Under the pieces are notes generated by a model that saw only the letters and a program-made list of their open reading frames with translations, did no database searches and was not told the origin of the DNA. From positions 186,001 through 250,000 of the forward strand of contig NZ_LT629735.1 in NCBI RefSeq assembly GCF_900104925.1: 64,000 bases of DNA, given 5' to 3'. The stretch's first letter is position 1; the number at the start of each line of letters is the position of its first letter. A program made the position numbers and the translations under genes. The stretch is from Opitutus sp. GAS368. GTDB taxonomy: Bacteria; Verrucomicrobiota; Verrucomicrobiia; Opitutales; Opitutaceae. Positions 1-9,532 of the stretch are shown piece by piece.

Positions 1-1770
1 GCCTTGGCGAAGGAGGGTCCCTTCTCGCCCGAGCAGAAGGAGTATTTGCAGGGCTTCATGGCCGGGGTCTTGGCGAGCAGCGCTTTCGTCGGCACCAACG
101 CGGCCGGTCAGCTGACGGCCGATGCCGCGACCGCCACGGGCGGCAATCTCGCCGCTCCCGAGGCCAGCTTCCACGGCACGCCGCTCGGCGACCTCTGCAA
201 GGAGGAGCGCTGGAAATACGACGAGAACCCGCTTGACGCGTGGGAGCGCCTGCTGCGGCACGCCGACGAGGACAAGTTTCCCGATCCGGAGAACACCTAC
301 CGCTTCAAGTTCCACGGGCTCTTCTACGTCGCCCCGGCACAGGACAGCTTCATGCTCCGTCTGCGCGTGCCGGCCTGCGAAATCACGTCCGGGCAAAGCC
401 ACGGCCTCGCCGACCTCGCGCAGGAGTTCGGCGGCGGCTACCTGCACATCACCACCCGCGGCAACCTCCAGATCCGCGAGTTCAAGCCGCGCGACCTGAT
501 CCTGGTGCTGACCCGCATCCAGGAACTCGGGCTCACTTCCCGCGGTGCCGGCTGCGACAACATCCGCAACGTCACCGCCTCGCCCAATAGCGGCTTTGAC
601 CCGGGCGAGCTGCTCGACGTGCGCCCCTTCGCCAAGGGCCTGCATCACTACATCCTCAACCAGCGCGACCTCTACGGCCTGCCGCGCAAGTTCAACGTCG
701 CCTTCGACAACGGTGGCAGCATCTCCGTCGCCGCCGCCACCAACGACATCGGCTTCATCGCCTGCCGCGTCACGGAGAAATCCCTCGCCGCGCTCGACCA
801 GGCACCCGTGGCGCCCGGCGTCTACTTCCGCGTCCAGCTGGGCGGCATCACCGGCCACCTCGATTTCGCCCGCGACACCGGCCTGCTCGTCACCCCGGCA
901 CAAGCCGTGGCCGTCGCCGCCGCGATGATCCGCGTATTCGCGGACAACGGTGACCGCACCAACCGCAAGAAGGCGCGGCTCAAGTATCTGCTGGAGAAGT
1001 GGGGCGTGGAAAAGTTCCTCGAGGAAACCCAGACGAAACTCGCCTTCCCGCTTGTCCACCTGCCGCTCACGGCCTGCGAACCGCGCCGTCCCGTCCTCAA
1101 GCAGGGCTGGCTCGGCGTCCATCGCCAGACCCAGCGCGGCTTCAATTCCCTCGGCATCGGCGTTCCGGTCGGCCGCTTGAGCGCGAAGCACCTCCACGCC
1201 CTCGCCGACCTCGCCACCAATTACGGCAAGGGCGAGCTGCGTCTGACCGTCTGGCAGAGCGTGATCATCCCGCACCTGTCCGACGCCTTTGTTCACACGG
1301 CCCGCCGCGCGGTGCAGCGGCTCGGCTTCTTCACCGAGCCGCACAGCCTGGCGGGCGGTATCATTGCCTGCACCGGCAACCGCGGCTGCAAGTATTCCGC
1401 CGCCGACACCAAGGCCCACGCCGTCATCCTGCAAAAGCGCCTCGCCGCGCTCCCGGAGGACGCCCCGCCGCTCAACATCCACTTCACCGGCTGCCCGCAC
1501 TCCTGCGCCCAGCACTATTGCGGCGATCTCGGCTTCGTGGCCACCAAGCTCACCGACGGCGACGAGGGCTACCATGTCGTCCTCGGCGGCGGCATGGACC
1601 ACGAGCAGGGCATCGGCCGCGAGATCTTCCGCGGCGTCCGCGCAACCGAGATCAACCCGTTGGTTGAAAAAATCCTGGCGACCTACCAAGACCGCCGCCA
1701 CTCGGGCGAAACCTTCGTCCAGTGGTCACGCCGCCACTCCGTCAAGGAACTGCAGGAATTCCTCTCCTGA
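1..1770 (+). CDS. NirA-type siroheme nitrite reductase, 5' end possibly outside window
   Basis: Predicted cytoplasmic assimilatory nitrite reductase, taking six electrons to reduce nitrite to ammonium. The four cluster/siroheme cysteines are visible: CTGNRGC (C456, C462) and GCPHSC (C497, C501), numbering from the TTG at base 4. The two nitrite/sulfite reductase ferredoxin-like half repeats lie around residues 105-170 and 365-430. The frame is open to base 1, so the true start may lie upstream. The N-terminus carries SPEQKEYLQGFMAGVLAS, a motif shared with the next protein and with CysJ. It is the first visible gene of a nitrate operon, 2 bp from the flavoprotein gene. A sulfite reductase role is possible, but the nitrate reductase and MobA neighbours favour nitrite. 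Confidence 0.88.
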   Translation, partial: ALAKEGPFSPEQKEYLQGFMAGVLASSAFVGTNAAGQLTADAATATGGNLAAPEASFHGTPLGDLCKEERWKYDENPLDAWERLLRHADEDKFPDPENTYRFKFHGLFYVAPAQDSFMLRLRVPACEITSGQSHGLADLAQEFGGGYLHITTRGNLQIREFKPRDLILVLTRIQELGLTSRGAGCDNIRNVTASPNSGFDPGELLDVRPFAKGLHHYILNQRDLYGLPRKFNVAFDNGGSISVAAATNDIGFIACRVTEKSLAALDQAPVAPGVYFRVQLGGITGHLDFARDTGLLVTPAQAVAVAAAMIRVFADNGDRTNRKKARLKYLLEKWGVEKFLEETQTKLAFPLVHLPLTACEPRRPVLKQGWLGVHRQTQRGFNSLGIGVPVGRLSAKHLHALADLATNYGKGELRLTVWQSVIIPHLSDAFVHTARRAVQRLGFFTEPHSLAGGIIACTGNRGCKYSAADTKAHAVILQKRLAALPEDAPPLNIHFTGCPHSCAQHYCGDLGFVATKLTDGDEGYHVVLGGGMDHEQGIGREIFRGVRATEINPLVEKILATYQDRRHSGETFVQWSRRHSVKELQEFLS

Positions 1771-1772
1771 CC

Positions 1773-3503
1773 ATGACCTCAGCTCCGCTCATCCCCGACA
1801 CCGCACCCTTTACGCCCGAGCAGCGCGCCTGGCTCAACGGCTTCTTTGCCGGCGTTTTCTCCCGGGCGGCTGCCGCGCCGCAATCCGCCGCGGTGGTCGC
1901 CGCGGCCCTCCAACCCCTGACGATCCTCTTCGGTTCCCAGACCGGCACCGCCGAGGGTCTGGCCAAGAAGGCCGCCAAGGAGGCCGGCAAGCGTGGCTTC
2001 GCCGCCAGCATCCTCGACATGGCGCAGACTGACGCCGCGAAACTCGCCGCCGAGAAAAACGTGCTCGTCATCACCAGCACCTACGGCGATGGCGAACCGC
2101 CCGACAACGCCAAGACCCTCCACGCGGCGCTCAAGGCTGCCACCGGCACCTTGCTCGCCGCGTTGCGCTTCTCCGTCTGCTCGCTCGGCGACACCAACTA
2201 CACGCTTTTCTGCCAATGCGGAAAGGACTTCGACGCCGCGCTGGAGAGACTCGGCGCCACCCGTGTCGCTCCCCGCGTGGACTGCGACCTCGATTATGAG
2301 GAGGCCTTCACCCAGTGGCTCGATGCTTCGCTCGCGGCGCTCGCACCTTCTGCTGTAGGAGGGGCTTTACGCCCCGAACAGGATCTTGAATCGCGGGATA
2401 AACCCGCTCCTACAGTTGAAGAGACTGCCTATTCCCGGAAGAATCCTTTTCCGGCGGCTGTCCTCACCGTCCGCAACCTGAACGGCGCCGGCTCCGCGAA
2501 GGAGGTGAACCATGTCGAATTCTCCCTCGAGGGTTCGGGCCTGGCCTATGCCGCCGGCGATGCCCTCGGGGTCTACCCGCAGAATTGCCCGGCGCTCGTG
2601 GCCGACGTGCTCGCTGCGCTCGGCTGCGACGGCGAAGAGGCCGTGCCGACGCCCGCGGGCGAACTGCCCCTGCGTCGCGCCCTGACCGAGTGCTACGATC
2701 TCGGCAAGCCGGCACCCGAGCTGCTCGCCCTCGTACCGGCGCTGGCCGGAGCGGCCCATGGCGCGCCCGTGCTGTTTCATGTCATCGACGCCCTGCTCGC
2801 CATCCCGGCCAAGCCGGCCGCCGCCGATTTCGTTCGCACGCTGAAGAAAATCCAGCCGCGGCTCTACTCCATCTCGTCCTCGCCCCAGGTCCACCCCGGC
2901 CAGGTGCATCTGACCGTCGGCGCCGTCCGCTATGAGAAGGACGGCCGCCCGCGCAAAGGTGCCTGCTCCGCGTTCCTGGCCGAACGCGCCCTGGCCGCCG
3001 GCAAGGTCGGCGTCTTCGTGCACTCCAACCCCGCCTTCCGGCCACCCGCGAATCCCGACACGCCCATGATCATGGTCGGTCCCGGCACGGGCATTGCCCC
3101 GTTCCGCGCGTTTCTTGCGGAACGCCGCGCCGCCGGGGCGAAGGGCAAAAACTGGCTCTTCTTCGGCGACCAGAAGGCTGCCAGCGATTTCCTCTATCGC
3201 GAGGAGCTGCTCGGCATGGAGGAGGCCGGCCTGCTCGCGCGGCTCGATCTCGCCTTTTCTCGCGACCAGGCCGAGAAAATCTATGTCCAGCAACGCATGC
3301 TGGAAAACGCCGCGGAGCTCTACGCCTGGCTCGAGGCCGGCGCGCACTTCTACGTTTGCGGCGACGCCTCGCGCATGGCGAAGGACGTCGACGCCGCCTT
3401 GCACAAGGTCATCGAGACTGCCGGCGGCAAGTCCCCGGCCGACGCCACGGCCTACGTCCAGTCGCTCAAGGCCGCCAAGCGCTATCAACGCGACGTCTAC
3501 TGA
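1773..3503 (+). CDS. CysJ-type diflavin (FMN/FAD) reductase
   Basis: Predicted NADPH-dependent flavoprotein that passes electrons through FAD and FMN to a siroheme reductase, here probably the upstream nitrite reductase. The flavodoxin domain (about residues 48-190) starts with LFGSQTGTAEGLAKKA. The FAD domain has RLYSISSSPQ, the NADPH-binding part has GPGTGIAPFRAFL, and the protein ends RYQRDVY as E. coli CysJ does. The ATG at 1773 is chosen because the N-terminal TPEQRAWLNGFFAGVFS motif follows it; an in-frame ATG 51 bases upstream lies inside the previous gene. The linker between flavodoxin and FAD domains (about residues 194-214) is encoded by a palindromic repeat. Length, 576 residues, is close to CysJ. 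Confidence 0.9.
   Translation: MTSAPLIPDTAPFTPEQRAWLNGFFAGVFSRAAAAPQSAAVVAAALQPLTILFGSQTGTAEGLAKKAAKEAGKRGFAASILDMAQTDAAKLAAEKNVLVITSTYGDGEPPDNAKTLHAALKAATGTLLAALRFSVCSLGDTNYTLFCQCGKDFDAALERLGATRVAPRVDCDLDYEEAFTQWLDASLAALAPSAVGGALRPEQDLESRDKPAPTVEETAYSRKNPFPAAVLTVRNLNGAGSAKEVNHVEFSLEGSGLAYAAGDALGVYPQNCPALVADVLAALGCDGEEAVPTPAGELPLRRALTECYDLGKPAPELLALVPALAGAAHGAPVLFHVIDALLAIPAKPAAADFVRTLKKIQPRLYSISSSPQVHPGQVHLTVGAVRYEKDGRPRKGACSAFLAERALAAGKVGVFVHSNPAFRPPANPDTPMIMVGPGTGIAPFRAFLAERRAAGAKGKNWLFFGDQKAASDFLYREELLGMEEAGLLARLDLAFSRDQAEKIYVQQRMLENAAELYAWLEAGAHFYVCGDASRMAKDVDAALHKVIETAGGKSPADATAYVQSLKAAKRYQRDVY
2353..2415. repeat. Palindromic repeat inside the diflavin reductase gene
   Basis: A 63-bp element bounded by the perfect inverted repeat CTGTAGGAG / CTCCTACAG. 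It contains two internal hairpins, GGGGCTTTACGCCCC and GCGGGATAAACCCGC. It belongs to the TGTAG/CTACA repeats found between genes elsewhere in the window, but here it is translated in frame as 21 codons, giving AVGGALRPEQDLESRDKPA and flanking residues in the domain linker. Confidence 0.85.
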
Positions 3504-3504
3504 C

Positions 3505-5073
3505 ATGGTCGCACCCCGCCAGCCCTTGGGAGATTTCCTCGCGGAGCTCCTGGCCGAGCAGGGCCAGTTGCAAACCCCCGTCACCCGCTTCTCCGCGGCG
3601 CCCAAACGCGAGCCGACCTACCGTGACCTGATCCCTTTGACCAAGCCCAGCCCGGGCGAGCAATACGCGTTCGAGGTCGATCTCGACTCGTGCAGCGGTT
3701 GCAAGGCCTGCGTCGTCGCCTGTCACGCCCTCAACGGGCTGGAGGACGACGAATCCTGGCGCGATGTCGGCCTCATCCACGGCGGCTCGCACGCCGCGCC
3801 GTTCCAACAGACGGTCACGACCGCCTGCCATCATTGCGCCGATCCCGGCTGCCTCAATGGCTGCCCGGTGCTCGCCTACGAGAAGGATCCCATCACCGGC
3901 ATCGTGCGGCACCTCGATGACCAGTGCATCGGCTGCCAGTATTGCATCCTGAAGTGTCCCTACGATGTGCCGAAATACAGCGAGCGGCTCGGCATCGTCC
4001 GCAAGTGCGACATGTGCCACAATCGCCTGGCCGAGGGCGAAGCCCCGGCCTGCGTGCAGGCCTGTCCGACCGAGGCCATCAAGATCATCAAGATCGAGAT
4101 CCATGTCGGAGCCGCGGTGCGCGTTGACACTTCCGCTTTCCTGCCCGGCGCGCCCGATCCGGCCTACACGCAGCCAACCACCCGCTACATCAGCCGCCAG
4201 CCGCTCCCCGAAAATGCGGCGGCCGCCGATGGGGCGGCGCTCCGGCCCCAGCCGCCGCACTGGCCGCTGGTCGCCCTGCTGATGCTGATGCCGATGGCCG
4301 TCGGGTGCGGCGTGGCCGACAAGGTCCTCGACCTGAAAACCCCGGCGCTGGCCGTATGCGGTTGGGTGGCCGGAGCCGCGGGCCTGGGTCTGGCCGCCTT
4401 GCATCTCGGTCAGCCGCTGCGGGCGTGGAAGGTCTTCCTCAACCTGCGCCGCAGCTGGTTCAGCCGCGAGGCCGTCGTCTTCGGCCTGTGGTTTCCCCTC
4501 GCCTCGGCCTACGTGGCGGTGCGCCTCGGCTGGCTGCCACTCGCAGCCGGCCCGCTGCGCTCCAGCCTCGCCGTGGGCACCGCCCTGCTGGGCACGCTGG
4601 GCCTGTTCTGCTCCGTGATGATCTACGCCGACACACAGCGGGCGTTCTGGTGCTTCGCCAACACCGCGCCACGTTTCTTCGGCACAGCGGTGATCCTCGG
4701 CCTGGCCGGAGCCCTCATTGCCCCCGGCGCGCCGCTCGCCCTCGGCTATTTGCTGGCGGCCGCCACCGCCCTGAAGCTCGCCTTCGAGGCGCGCGCCTTG
4801 ACCCCGATCCAGGAGGAAGACGACGGCCCGTATCCGCCCGCCCGGCAGACCGCCCGGCTGCTCGTGGGTCCGCTGCGCCCGGTCAACGAACTGCGCGCGG
4901 TCGCCGGCCTGCTCGGCGGCATCCTCGTGCCCCTGATGGTGGCGACTGGTTCAGTGCCCCCGCGGGCGGCCTGGCTCGCCCTCGGCCTGACCCTGCTCGG
5001 CGAGCTGGCCGAACGCTACCTGTTCTTCCGGGCCGTTGACGCTCCGAAAATGCCGGGTAGCGTGCGCTCATGA
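3505..5073 (+). CDS. Fused DmsB-like ferredoxin and DmsC-like membrane anchor
   Basis: Predicted electron-transfer subunit of a molybdoenzyme, fusing an iron-sulfur protein to a membrane anchor in 522 residues. The first half (about 55-205) has four cysteine clusters for [4Fe-4S] centres, beginning [11 protein letters not shown] (C63, C66, C69, C73) and followed by [26 protein letters not shown] and CDMC...CVQACP. The second half (about 250-522) is hydrophobic, with roughly eight membrane segments, as in the DmsC quinol-oxidising anchor. DmsB and DmsC are normally separate proteins. The ATG at 3505 follows the previous stop by one base, and the stop overlaps the next start by 4 bp. It probably feeds quinol electrons to the downstream nitrate reductase. 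Confidence 0.85.
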   Translation: MVAPRQPLGDFLAELLAEQGQLQTPVTRFSAAPKREPTYRDLIPLTKPSPGEQYAFEVDLDSCSGCKACVVACHALNGLEDDESWRDVGLIHGGSHAAPFQQTVTTACHHCADPGCLNGCPVLAYEKDPITGIVRHLDDQCIGCQYCILKCPYDVPKYSERLGIVRKCDMCHNRLAEGEAPACVQACPTEAIKIIKIEIHVGAAVRVDTSAFLPGAPDPAYTQPTTRYISRQPLPENAAAADGAALRPQPPHWPLVALLMLMPMAVGCGVADKVLDLKTPALAVCGWVAGAAGLGLAALHLGQPLRAWKVFLNLRRSWFSREAVVFGLWFPLASAYVAVRLGWLPLAAGPLRSSLAVGTALLGTLGLFCSVMIYADTQRAFWCFANTAPRFFGTAVILGLAGALIAPGAPLALGYLLAAATALKLAFEARALTPIQEEDDGPYPPARQTARLLVGPLRPVNELRAVAGLLGGILVPLMVATGSVPPRAAWLALGLTLLGELAERYLFFRAVDAPKMPGSVRS

Positions 5074-7280
5074 AGGCGAAGATCGAGCAGCTGCTCCGCG
5101 CCCGCACCGGTCCGATGACCTGCGAACTGGTGCTGCGACCGGGCGACTTCGGCCTCGGTCGCGTCCCTTCCCGGCTGACGCCCGCCGGCACCGCCAGGTC
5201 CATCTGCGGTTTTTGCAGCACCGGCTGCTCGCTCAAGATTCACCTGAACCGGAAAGGCGAGGCCATCAACCTCACGGCCGACCCCGACTATCCCGTCAAC
5301 CTCGGCATGGCCTGCCCCAAGGGCTGGGAGGCACTCACGCCACTCGCTGCCTCCGATCGCGCCACCTCACCGCTGCTGCGCAACCCGGCGGCCGGCCGGC
5401 TTGGGCCGGTGTCGTGGGAACGCGCGCTGGCGGCCTTCGTCGAAAATTTCCAGGGCGTCCAGCGACGCCACGGGCCGCACGCCCTCGCCTTCCTCAGCAC
5501 CGGGCAGATCGTGATGGAGGAGATGGCGCTGCTCGGCGCGCTGGCGAAGTTCGGCATGGGCATGCTGCACGTGGACTCCAACACCCGGCAGTGCATGGCC
5601 ACCTCGCATGTCGCCTACAAGCAGTCGTTCGGCTTCGACGCCCCGCCCTTCACCTACGCCGACTTCGAGGAGAGCGACGTGCTGGTGTTTGTCGGCGCCA
5701 ACCCCTGCATCGCCCACCCCATCATGTGGCAGCGGGTGATAATGAACAAACGCAACCCGACCATCATCGTCATCGACCCGCGCAAGACCGAGACCGCCAT
5801 GCTCGCCGCGCAGCACCTGGCCCTGCGCCCCAAGGGCGACCTGCCCCTGCTCTACGGCCTGGCCCGCCAGCTGATCCAGTTGGGCGCCGTGAAGCGCGAT
5901 TACCTCGCGGCCCACACGACCGGCTTCGCCGAGTTCGAGCAGTTCGTGGCCGGGTTCACCCTGGAGCGCACCGCGGCCGAGAGCGGCGTGCCGGTGGCCG
6001 ACCTCGTGCGCTGCGCCGAAAGCATCGCGCGCGGCGAACGCGTGTCGTTCTGGTGGACCATGGGCGTCAACCAGAGCCACGAGGCCACGCGCACGGCGCA
6101 GGCCATCATCAACCTCGCGCTGATGACCGGCAACATCGGCCGGCCCGGCACCGGCGCCAACTCCATCACCGGCCAGTGCAACGCGATGGGTTCGCGCCTG
6201 TTTGGCAACGCGACCTCCCTGCTCGGCGGCTATGATTTCGCCAGTGCCCCGCACCGAGCGCATGTCGCCGGCATCCTCGGGATCGACACCGCCCGCATCC
6301 CGGCGGAGAAGAGCTGGGCCTACGATGAGATCATTGACGGCATCGAGCGCGGCGACATCCGCGGACTGTGGGTCATCGCCACCAACACGGCGCACTCCTG
6401 GATCAACTCGGGCCGCTTCGCCGCGATCCGGGCCAAGCTCGATTTCCTCGTCGTGCAGGACATGTATGCCACCACCGAGACGGCCCGGATGGCGGACCTG
6501 GTTCTGCCCGCCGCCGGCTGGGGCGAGAAGGACGGCGTGTTCATCAACAGCGAACGCCGGCTCGGCGTCACCCGCAAGGTCGCCCGCGCGCCCGGCGCCG
6601 CGCTGAGCGATTTCGCCATCTTTCAGCTCGTGGCCGAGGCCTGGGGCTGCCGGGACATGTTCCGTGCCTGGAGTTCGCCTGCGGCCGCATTCGGGCTGCT
6701 CAAGCAGCTCTCCCGCGGCCAGCCGTGTGATTTCTCCGGCATCCGGGACTACGCCCAGATCGAGGAGGCCGGCGGCATCCAGTGGCCCTATCCCGAGGCG
6801 CGCGAACCGCGGCCGGCGGACAGGGAACGCCGGTTGTTCAGCGACGGGGGATTCTTCACGCCCGACGGCCGGGCCCGGTTTCATTTCGACGAGCCCCGCC
6901 CGATGCCCGAGCCGACCGATGCGGAGTATCCCCTGATCCTGATGACCGGCCGCGGCAGTTCCGCCCAGTGGCACACCGGGTCGCGCACTGACAAGAGCGC
7001 CATCCTGCGCAAGCTCGCGCCGAACGCCCTCCACGTCGAGATCAACCCGGCCGACGCGGCGCCGCGGGGGATAGCGGACGGGGCGCGTGTGGCGGTCCGC
7101 TCGCGCCGGGCCTCGATCGAGGCCGTCGCCTTCGTCACCGCCGTCGTCCAGCCGGGCACGGTGTTCATGCCGATGCACTTTCCCGAGGTGAACAAGCTTA
7201 CCTTCCCCGCCTACGACCCGCACTCGCGCCAGCCGAGCTACAAGGCCTGTGCCGTGGCGATCAAACCTTTGGCTTCATGA
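5070..7280 (+). CDS. Molybdopterin oxidoreductase, probable assimilatory nitrate reductase
   Basis: Catalytic Mo-bis-MGD subunit of 736 residues, predicted to reduce nitrate to nitrite. The N-terminal [4Fe-4S] motif is complete (C46, C49, C53, C81), followed by the molybdopterin oxidoreductase domain and a C-terminal dinucleotide-binding domain (from about residue 610; [17 protein letters not shown]). No twin-arginine signal is present, so it should stay in the cytoplasm like NasA, unlike exported DmsA. It overlaps the upstream ferredoxin/anchor gene and the downstream MOSC gene by 4 bp each, so the genes are translationally coupled. Nitrite reductase in the same operon supports nitrate as substrate; formate or another oxoanion cannot be excluded from sequence alone. 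Confidence 0.82.
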   Translation: MKAKIEQLLRARTGPMTCELVLRPGDFGLGRVPSRLTPAGTARSICGFCSTGCSLKIHLNRKGEAINLTADPDYPVNLGMACPKGWEALTPLAASDRATSPLLRNPAAGRLGPVSWERALAAFVENFQGVQRRHGPHALAFLSTGQIVMEEMALLGALAKFGMGMLHVDSNTRQCMATSHVAYKQSFGFDAPPFTYADFEESDVLVFVGANPCIAHPIMWQRVIMNKRNPTIIVIDPRKTETAMLAAQHLALRPKGDLPLLYGLARQLIQLGAVKRDYLAAHTTGFAEFEQFVAGFTLERTAAESGVPVADLVRCAESIARGERVSFWWTMGVNQSHEATRTAQAIINLALMTGNIGRPGTGANSITGQCNAMGSRLFGNATSLLGGYDFASAPHRAHVAGILGIDTARIPAEKSWAYDEIIDGIERGDIRGLWVIATNTAHSWINSGRFAAIRAKLDFLVVQDMYATTETARMADLVLPAAGWGEKDGVFINSERRLGVTRKVARAPGAALSDFAIFQLVAEAWGCRDMFRAWSSPAAAFGLLKQLSRGQPCDFSGIRDYAQIEEAGGIQWPYPEAREPRPADRERRLFSDGGFFTPDGRARFHFDEPRPMPEPTDAEYPLILMTGRGSSAQWHTGSRTDKSAILRKLAPNALHVEINPADAAPRGIADGARVAVRSRRASIEAVAFVTAVVQPGTVFMPMHFPEVNKLTFPAYDPHSRQPSYKACAVAIKPLAS

Positions 7281-7762
7281 ACACCCCGGTTGCCACCAGC
7301 CTCCTGCTCCACCGGATCTATATTTCCGCCGGGCACAGCTATGTCGGCCGTCACGGGCTCGGCTCGGTGCCGCGGATCATCGAGGAAGTGGACACCGTCG
7401 AGTGCGTCGCCGACCGCGGGCTGCGCGGCGACCGGTTCTTTGACCACAAGGAAAACTACAAGGGTCAGGTCACGTTGTTCTCCGTCGAGGTGTTCGCGGC
7501 GCTCTGCACCGCGCTCAACCTACCGCGCGCCCGACCGGCCGTGTTGCGCCGCAACCTGCTGGTCGGTGGCATGAACCTGAACGAGCTGATCGGCCGGCCA
7601 TTCGAGCTGCAGGGCGTGCTGCTCGAGGGCACGGAGGAATGCCGGCCGTGCCACTGGATGGACGAGGCGCTCGGCCCGGGCGCCGAGGCTTGGCTGCGCG
7701 GACGCGGCGGCTTGCGCTGCCGCATCCTCACGGACGGTTGGCTGCGGAGGGACGGCGCATGA
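7277..7762 (+). CDS. MOSC domain protein
   Basis: A 161-residue MOSC (molybdenum cofactor sulfurase C-terminal) domain protein. This family binds molybdenum cofactor or transfers sulfur or thiol groups. Visible features are the N-terminal strand ending [10 protein letters not shown], the central region [11 protein letters not shown], and a cysteine pair in ECRPCHWMD near residue 117, which matches the position of the conserved MOSC cysteine. It overlaps the nitrate reductase gene by 4 bp and mobA by 4 bp, so it is made with them and probably helps to mature or protect the reductase's cofactor. The exact reaction cannot be read from sequence. Confidence 0.85.
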   Translation: MNTPVATSLLLHRIYISAGHSYVGRHGLGSVPRIIEEVDTVECVADRGLRGDRFFDHKENYKGQVTLFSVEVFAALCTALNLPRARPAVLRRNLLVGGMNLNELIGRPFELQGVLLEGTEECRPCHWMDEALGPGAEAWLRGRGGLRCRILTDGWLRRDGA

Positions 7763-8379
7763 AACCCGGCGAGTTCACCGGGGCCGTCATGGCCGGCGGT
7801 CAATCCCGGCGCATGGGCCAGGACAAGGCCCTTCTTGTTCTCGATGGCGAAGCGCTCTGGTTGCGCCAAGCCCGCGTGCTCCGCGAGGCCGGAGCCGGCG
7901 TGGTCGGCGTGGTCCGCCAGCGCGAGCAGGCGCCACTCGCCCTGCCCCCCGATATTCATCTCTGGCACGACGCCGTGATCGGGGCCGGGCCGCTGGCCGG
8001 CCTGCATGCCGCGCTCACCGCGGGTGAGACCGAATGGCTGGCGGTGCTCGCCACCGACATGCCGCGCATCGACGCCGGCTGGTTCCACTGGCTGGGCACG
8101 TTCTGCCGGCCCGGTTGTGGCGCCATGGCGCGGCCGGCAGCGGGCCACGAGCCCTTGGCGGCCATCTATCCGCGCGCGGCCCTGGGGGAGGTCACCCGCC
8201 GATTGGAGGGAGGCCAGCGGTCACTGCATCCGCTGGCGGACGCTTTGATCGCGGCGGGGCGGCTGACGAGCGTGACCCTGCCAGCCACCGAGTTCTGGCG
8301 GGTGGCGAACTGGAACACGCCGACCGAGATCGGCGCCGGTTACGAGTCGAAGCCGACGGCCTTGGCGACGGCGTCGTAG
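7759..8379 (+). CDS. mobA: Molybdenum cofactor guanylyltransferase
   Basis: Transfers GMP from GTP to Mo-molybdopterin to form the guanine dinucleotide cofactor needed by the nitrate reductase. The nucleotide-binding signature VMAGGQSRRMGQDKALL lies at residues 10-26, and ATDMPRI holds the metal-binding aspartate. The ATG at 7759 overlaps the MOSC stop and places the signature at the usual distance; an in-frame ATG 120 bases upstream lies within the MOSC gene. It is 206 residues, of normal length. The last dozen or so codons run past the usual end of the family, NTPTEI, and overlap the convergent alanine dehydrogenase gene by 40 bp, so the original stop may have been lost. Confidence 0.9.
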   Translation: MKPGEFTGAVMAGGQSRRMGQDKALLVLDGEALWLRQARVLREAGAGVVGVVRQREQAPLALPPDIHLWHDAVIGAGPLAGLHAALTAGETEWLAVLATDMPRIDAGWFHWLGTFCRPGCGAMARPAAGHEPLAAIYPRAALGEVTRRLEGGQRSLHPLADALIAAGRLTSVTLPATEFWRVANWNTPTEIGAGYESKPTALATAS

Positions 8380-9431
8380 GTGATACGGCCGTTGCGGGTG
8401 TTCACGCCCTTGGCCAGGCCCTTGTGCTCGCTCAGCGCACGCTCGACACCCTTCTGCACCATCATGGCAACGAACGGCTCGGTGGCCTGGGTCAGGCCCA
8501 TCGTCGAGGTGCGGCCGACCAACGCCGGCATGTTGGGCACCGCGTAATGGATGACGCCGTGCTCCTTGTAGGTCGGCTTCGTGTGGGAGGTGGGCTTGAT
8601 GGTCTCGATGCAGCCACCCTGGTCGATGGCGATGTCGCAGATCACGCTGCCGGGGCGCATCTGGGCGACCATCTTCCCGGAGACGACGATCGGGGCCTTG
8701 GCGGCGGGGATGAGCACGGCGCCGATGAGCAGGTCGGCGTCGGCGACGGCGTGCTCGATGTTGGCAGGGTTGGACATGAGGGTGACGATCCGGCCGCGAT
8801 ACTCGGTGTCGAGGACCTCGAGCTTGCGGGTGTCGAGGTCGAGCACGGTCACGCGCGCGCCCATGCCCGCGGCCATCTGCACGGCGTGTGCGCCGGAGTT
8901 GCCCGCGCCGACCACGACCACGTGGCCGGGCATCGTGCCGGGGATGCCCCCGAGGAGGACGCCGGAGCCGCCGAGTTGGGACTGGAGGAAGTAGGCGCCG
9001 ATCTGGATCGAGAGCCGACCGGCAATCTGGGACATCGGCTTGAGCAGCGGGAACTGGCCGTCACCGCCCTCGACCGTCTCGTAGGCGATGCCCAGGATGC
9101 TTTTCCGGCACAGCTCCTTTGCCAGCGTCGGACCCGCGGCGAGGTGCAGGTAGGTGAAGATGGTCTGGCCCTGCTGCATGAGGTCGTATTCGGCCTCGAG
9201 CGGCTCCTTGACCTTGAGGATCATGTCGGCGGTTTTCCAGACCTTCGCCGCCGTGGGGGCGAAGGTGGCGCCGGCGGCCTTGTATTCGTCATCGGTGAAG
9301 CCGGCGGTAAGCCCGGCCCCTTTTTCCAACAGCACCTTCCCGCCGAGCGCGGTCACGCGCCGGCAGAGGCTGGGGGTCATCGAGACGCGGGTTTCACCAA
9401 TCTTAATTTCGCGGGGAACGCCGATAATCAT
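8340..9431 (-). CDS. ald: Alanine dehydrogenase
   Basis: NAD-dependent L-alanine dehydrogenase, interconverting alanine and pyruvate plus ammonium. The start MIIGVPREIKIGETRVS is the family N-terminus, which fixes the ATG at 9431. The NAD-binding fold has VVGAGNSGAHAVQMAAGMGA, and the C-terminal half contains SVICDIAIDQGG and HYAVPNMPALV. It is 363 residues, close to the usual 370. It points toward the nitrate operon and overlaps the mobA 3' end. Placed next to ammonium-producing genes it could help capture ammonium, but no shared regulation is visible. A palindromic repeat lies 40 bp upstream of the start. Confidence 0.95.
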   Translation of the reverse strand: MIIGVPREIKIGETRVSMTPSLCRRVTALGGKVLLEKGAGLTAGFTDDEYKAAGATFAPTAAKVWKTADMILKVKEPLEAEYDLMQQGQTIFTYLHLAAGPTLAKELCRKSILGIAYETVEGGDGQFPLLKPMSQIAGRLSIQIGAYFLQSQLGGSGVLLGGIPGTMPGHVVVVGAGNSGAHAVQMAAGMGARVTVLDLDTRKLEVLDTEYRGRIVTLMSNPANIEHAVADADLLIGAVLIPAAKAPIVVSGKMVAQMRPGSVICDIAIDQGGCIETIKPTSHTKPTYKEHGVIHYAVPNMPALVGRTSTMGLTQATEPFVAMMVQKGVERALSEHKGLAKGVNTRNGRITYDAVAKAVGFDS

Positions 9432-9471
9432 AGGGGGGTTAGGACACGGGGTTTCCCGGCCGCATGCAATC

Positions 9472-9532
9472 CTGTAGCAGCGGTCTGCGACCGCCGTTTG
9501 GCGTATTCGGCGGTCATGGACCGCCGCTACAG
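9472..9532. repeat. TGTAG/CTACA palindromic repeat supplying a stop codon
   Basis: A 61-bp element bounded by CTGTAGC and GCTACAG, with two internal hairpins (GCGGTCTGCGACCGC and GCGGTCATGGACCGC). Read on the minus strand, its end CTG-TAG forms the last leucine codon and the stop codon of the DUF885 gene. It lies between that stop and the ald start. Confidence 0.85.

Noticed and set aside
1-1770. Assignment as sulfite reductase hemoprotein (CysI)
   Set aside because: A CysJ-like gene follows, but the operon also encodes nitrate reductase, a MOSC protein and MobA, and the sequence is NirA-like. Nitrite is the better supported substrate.
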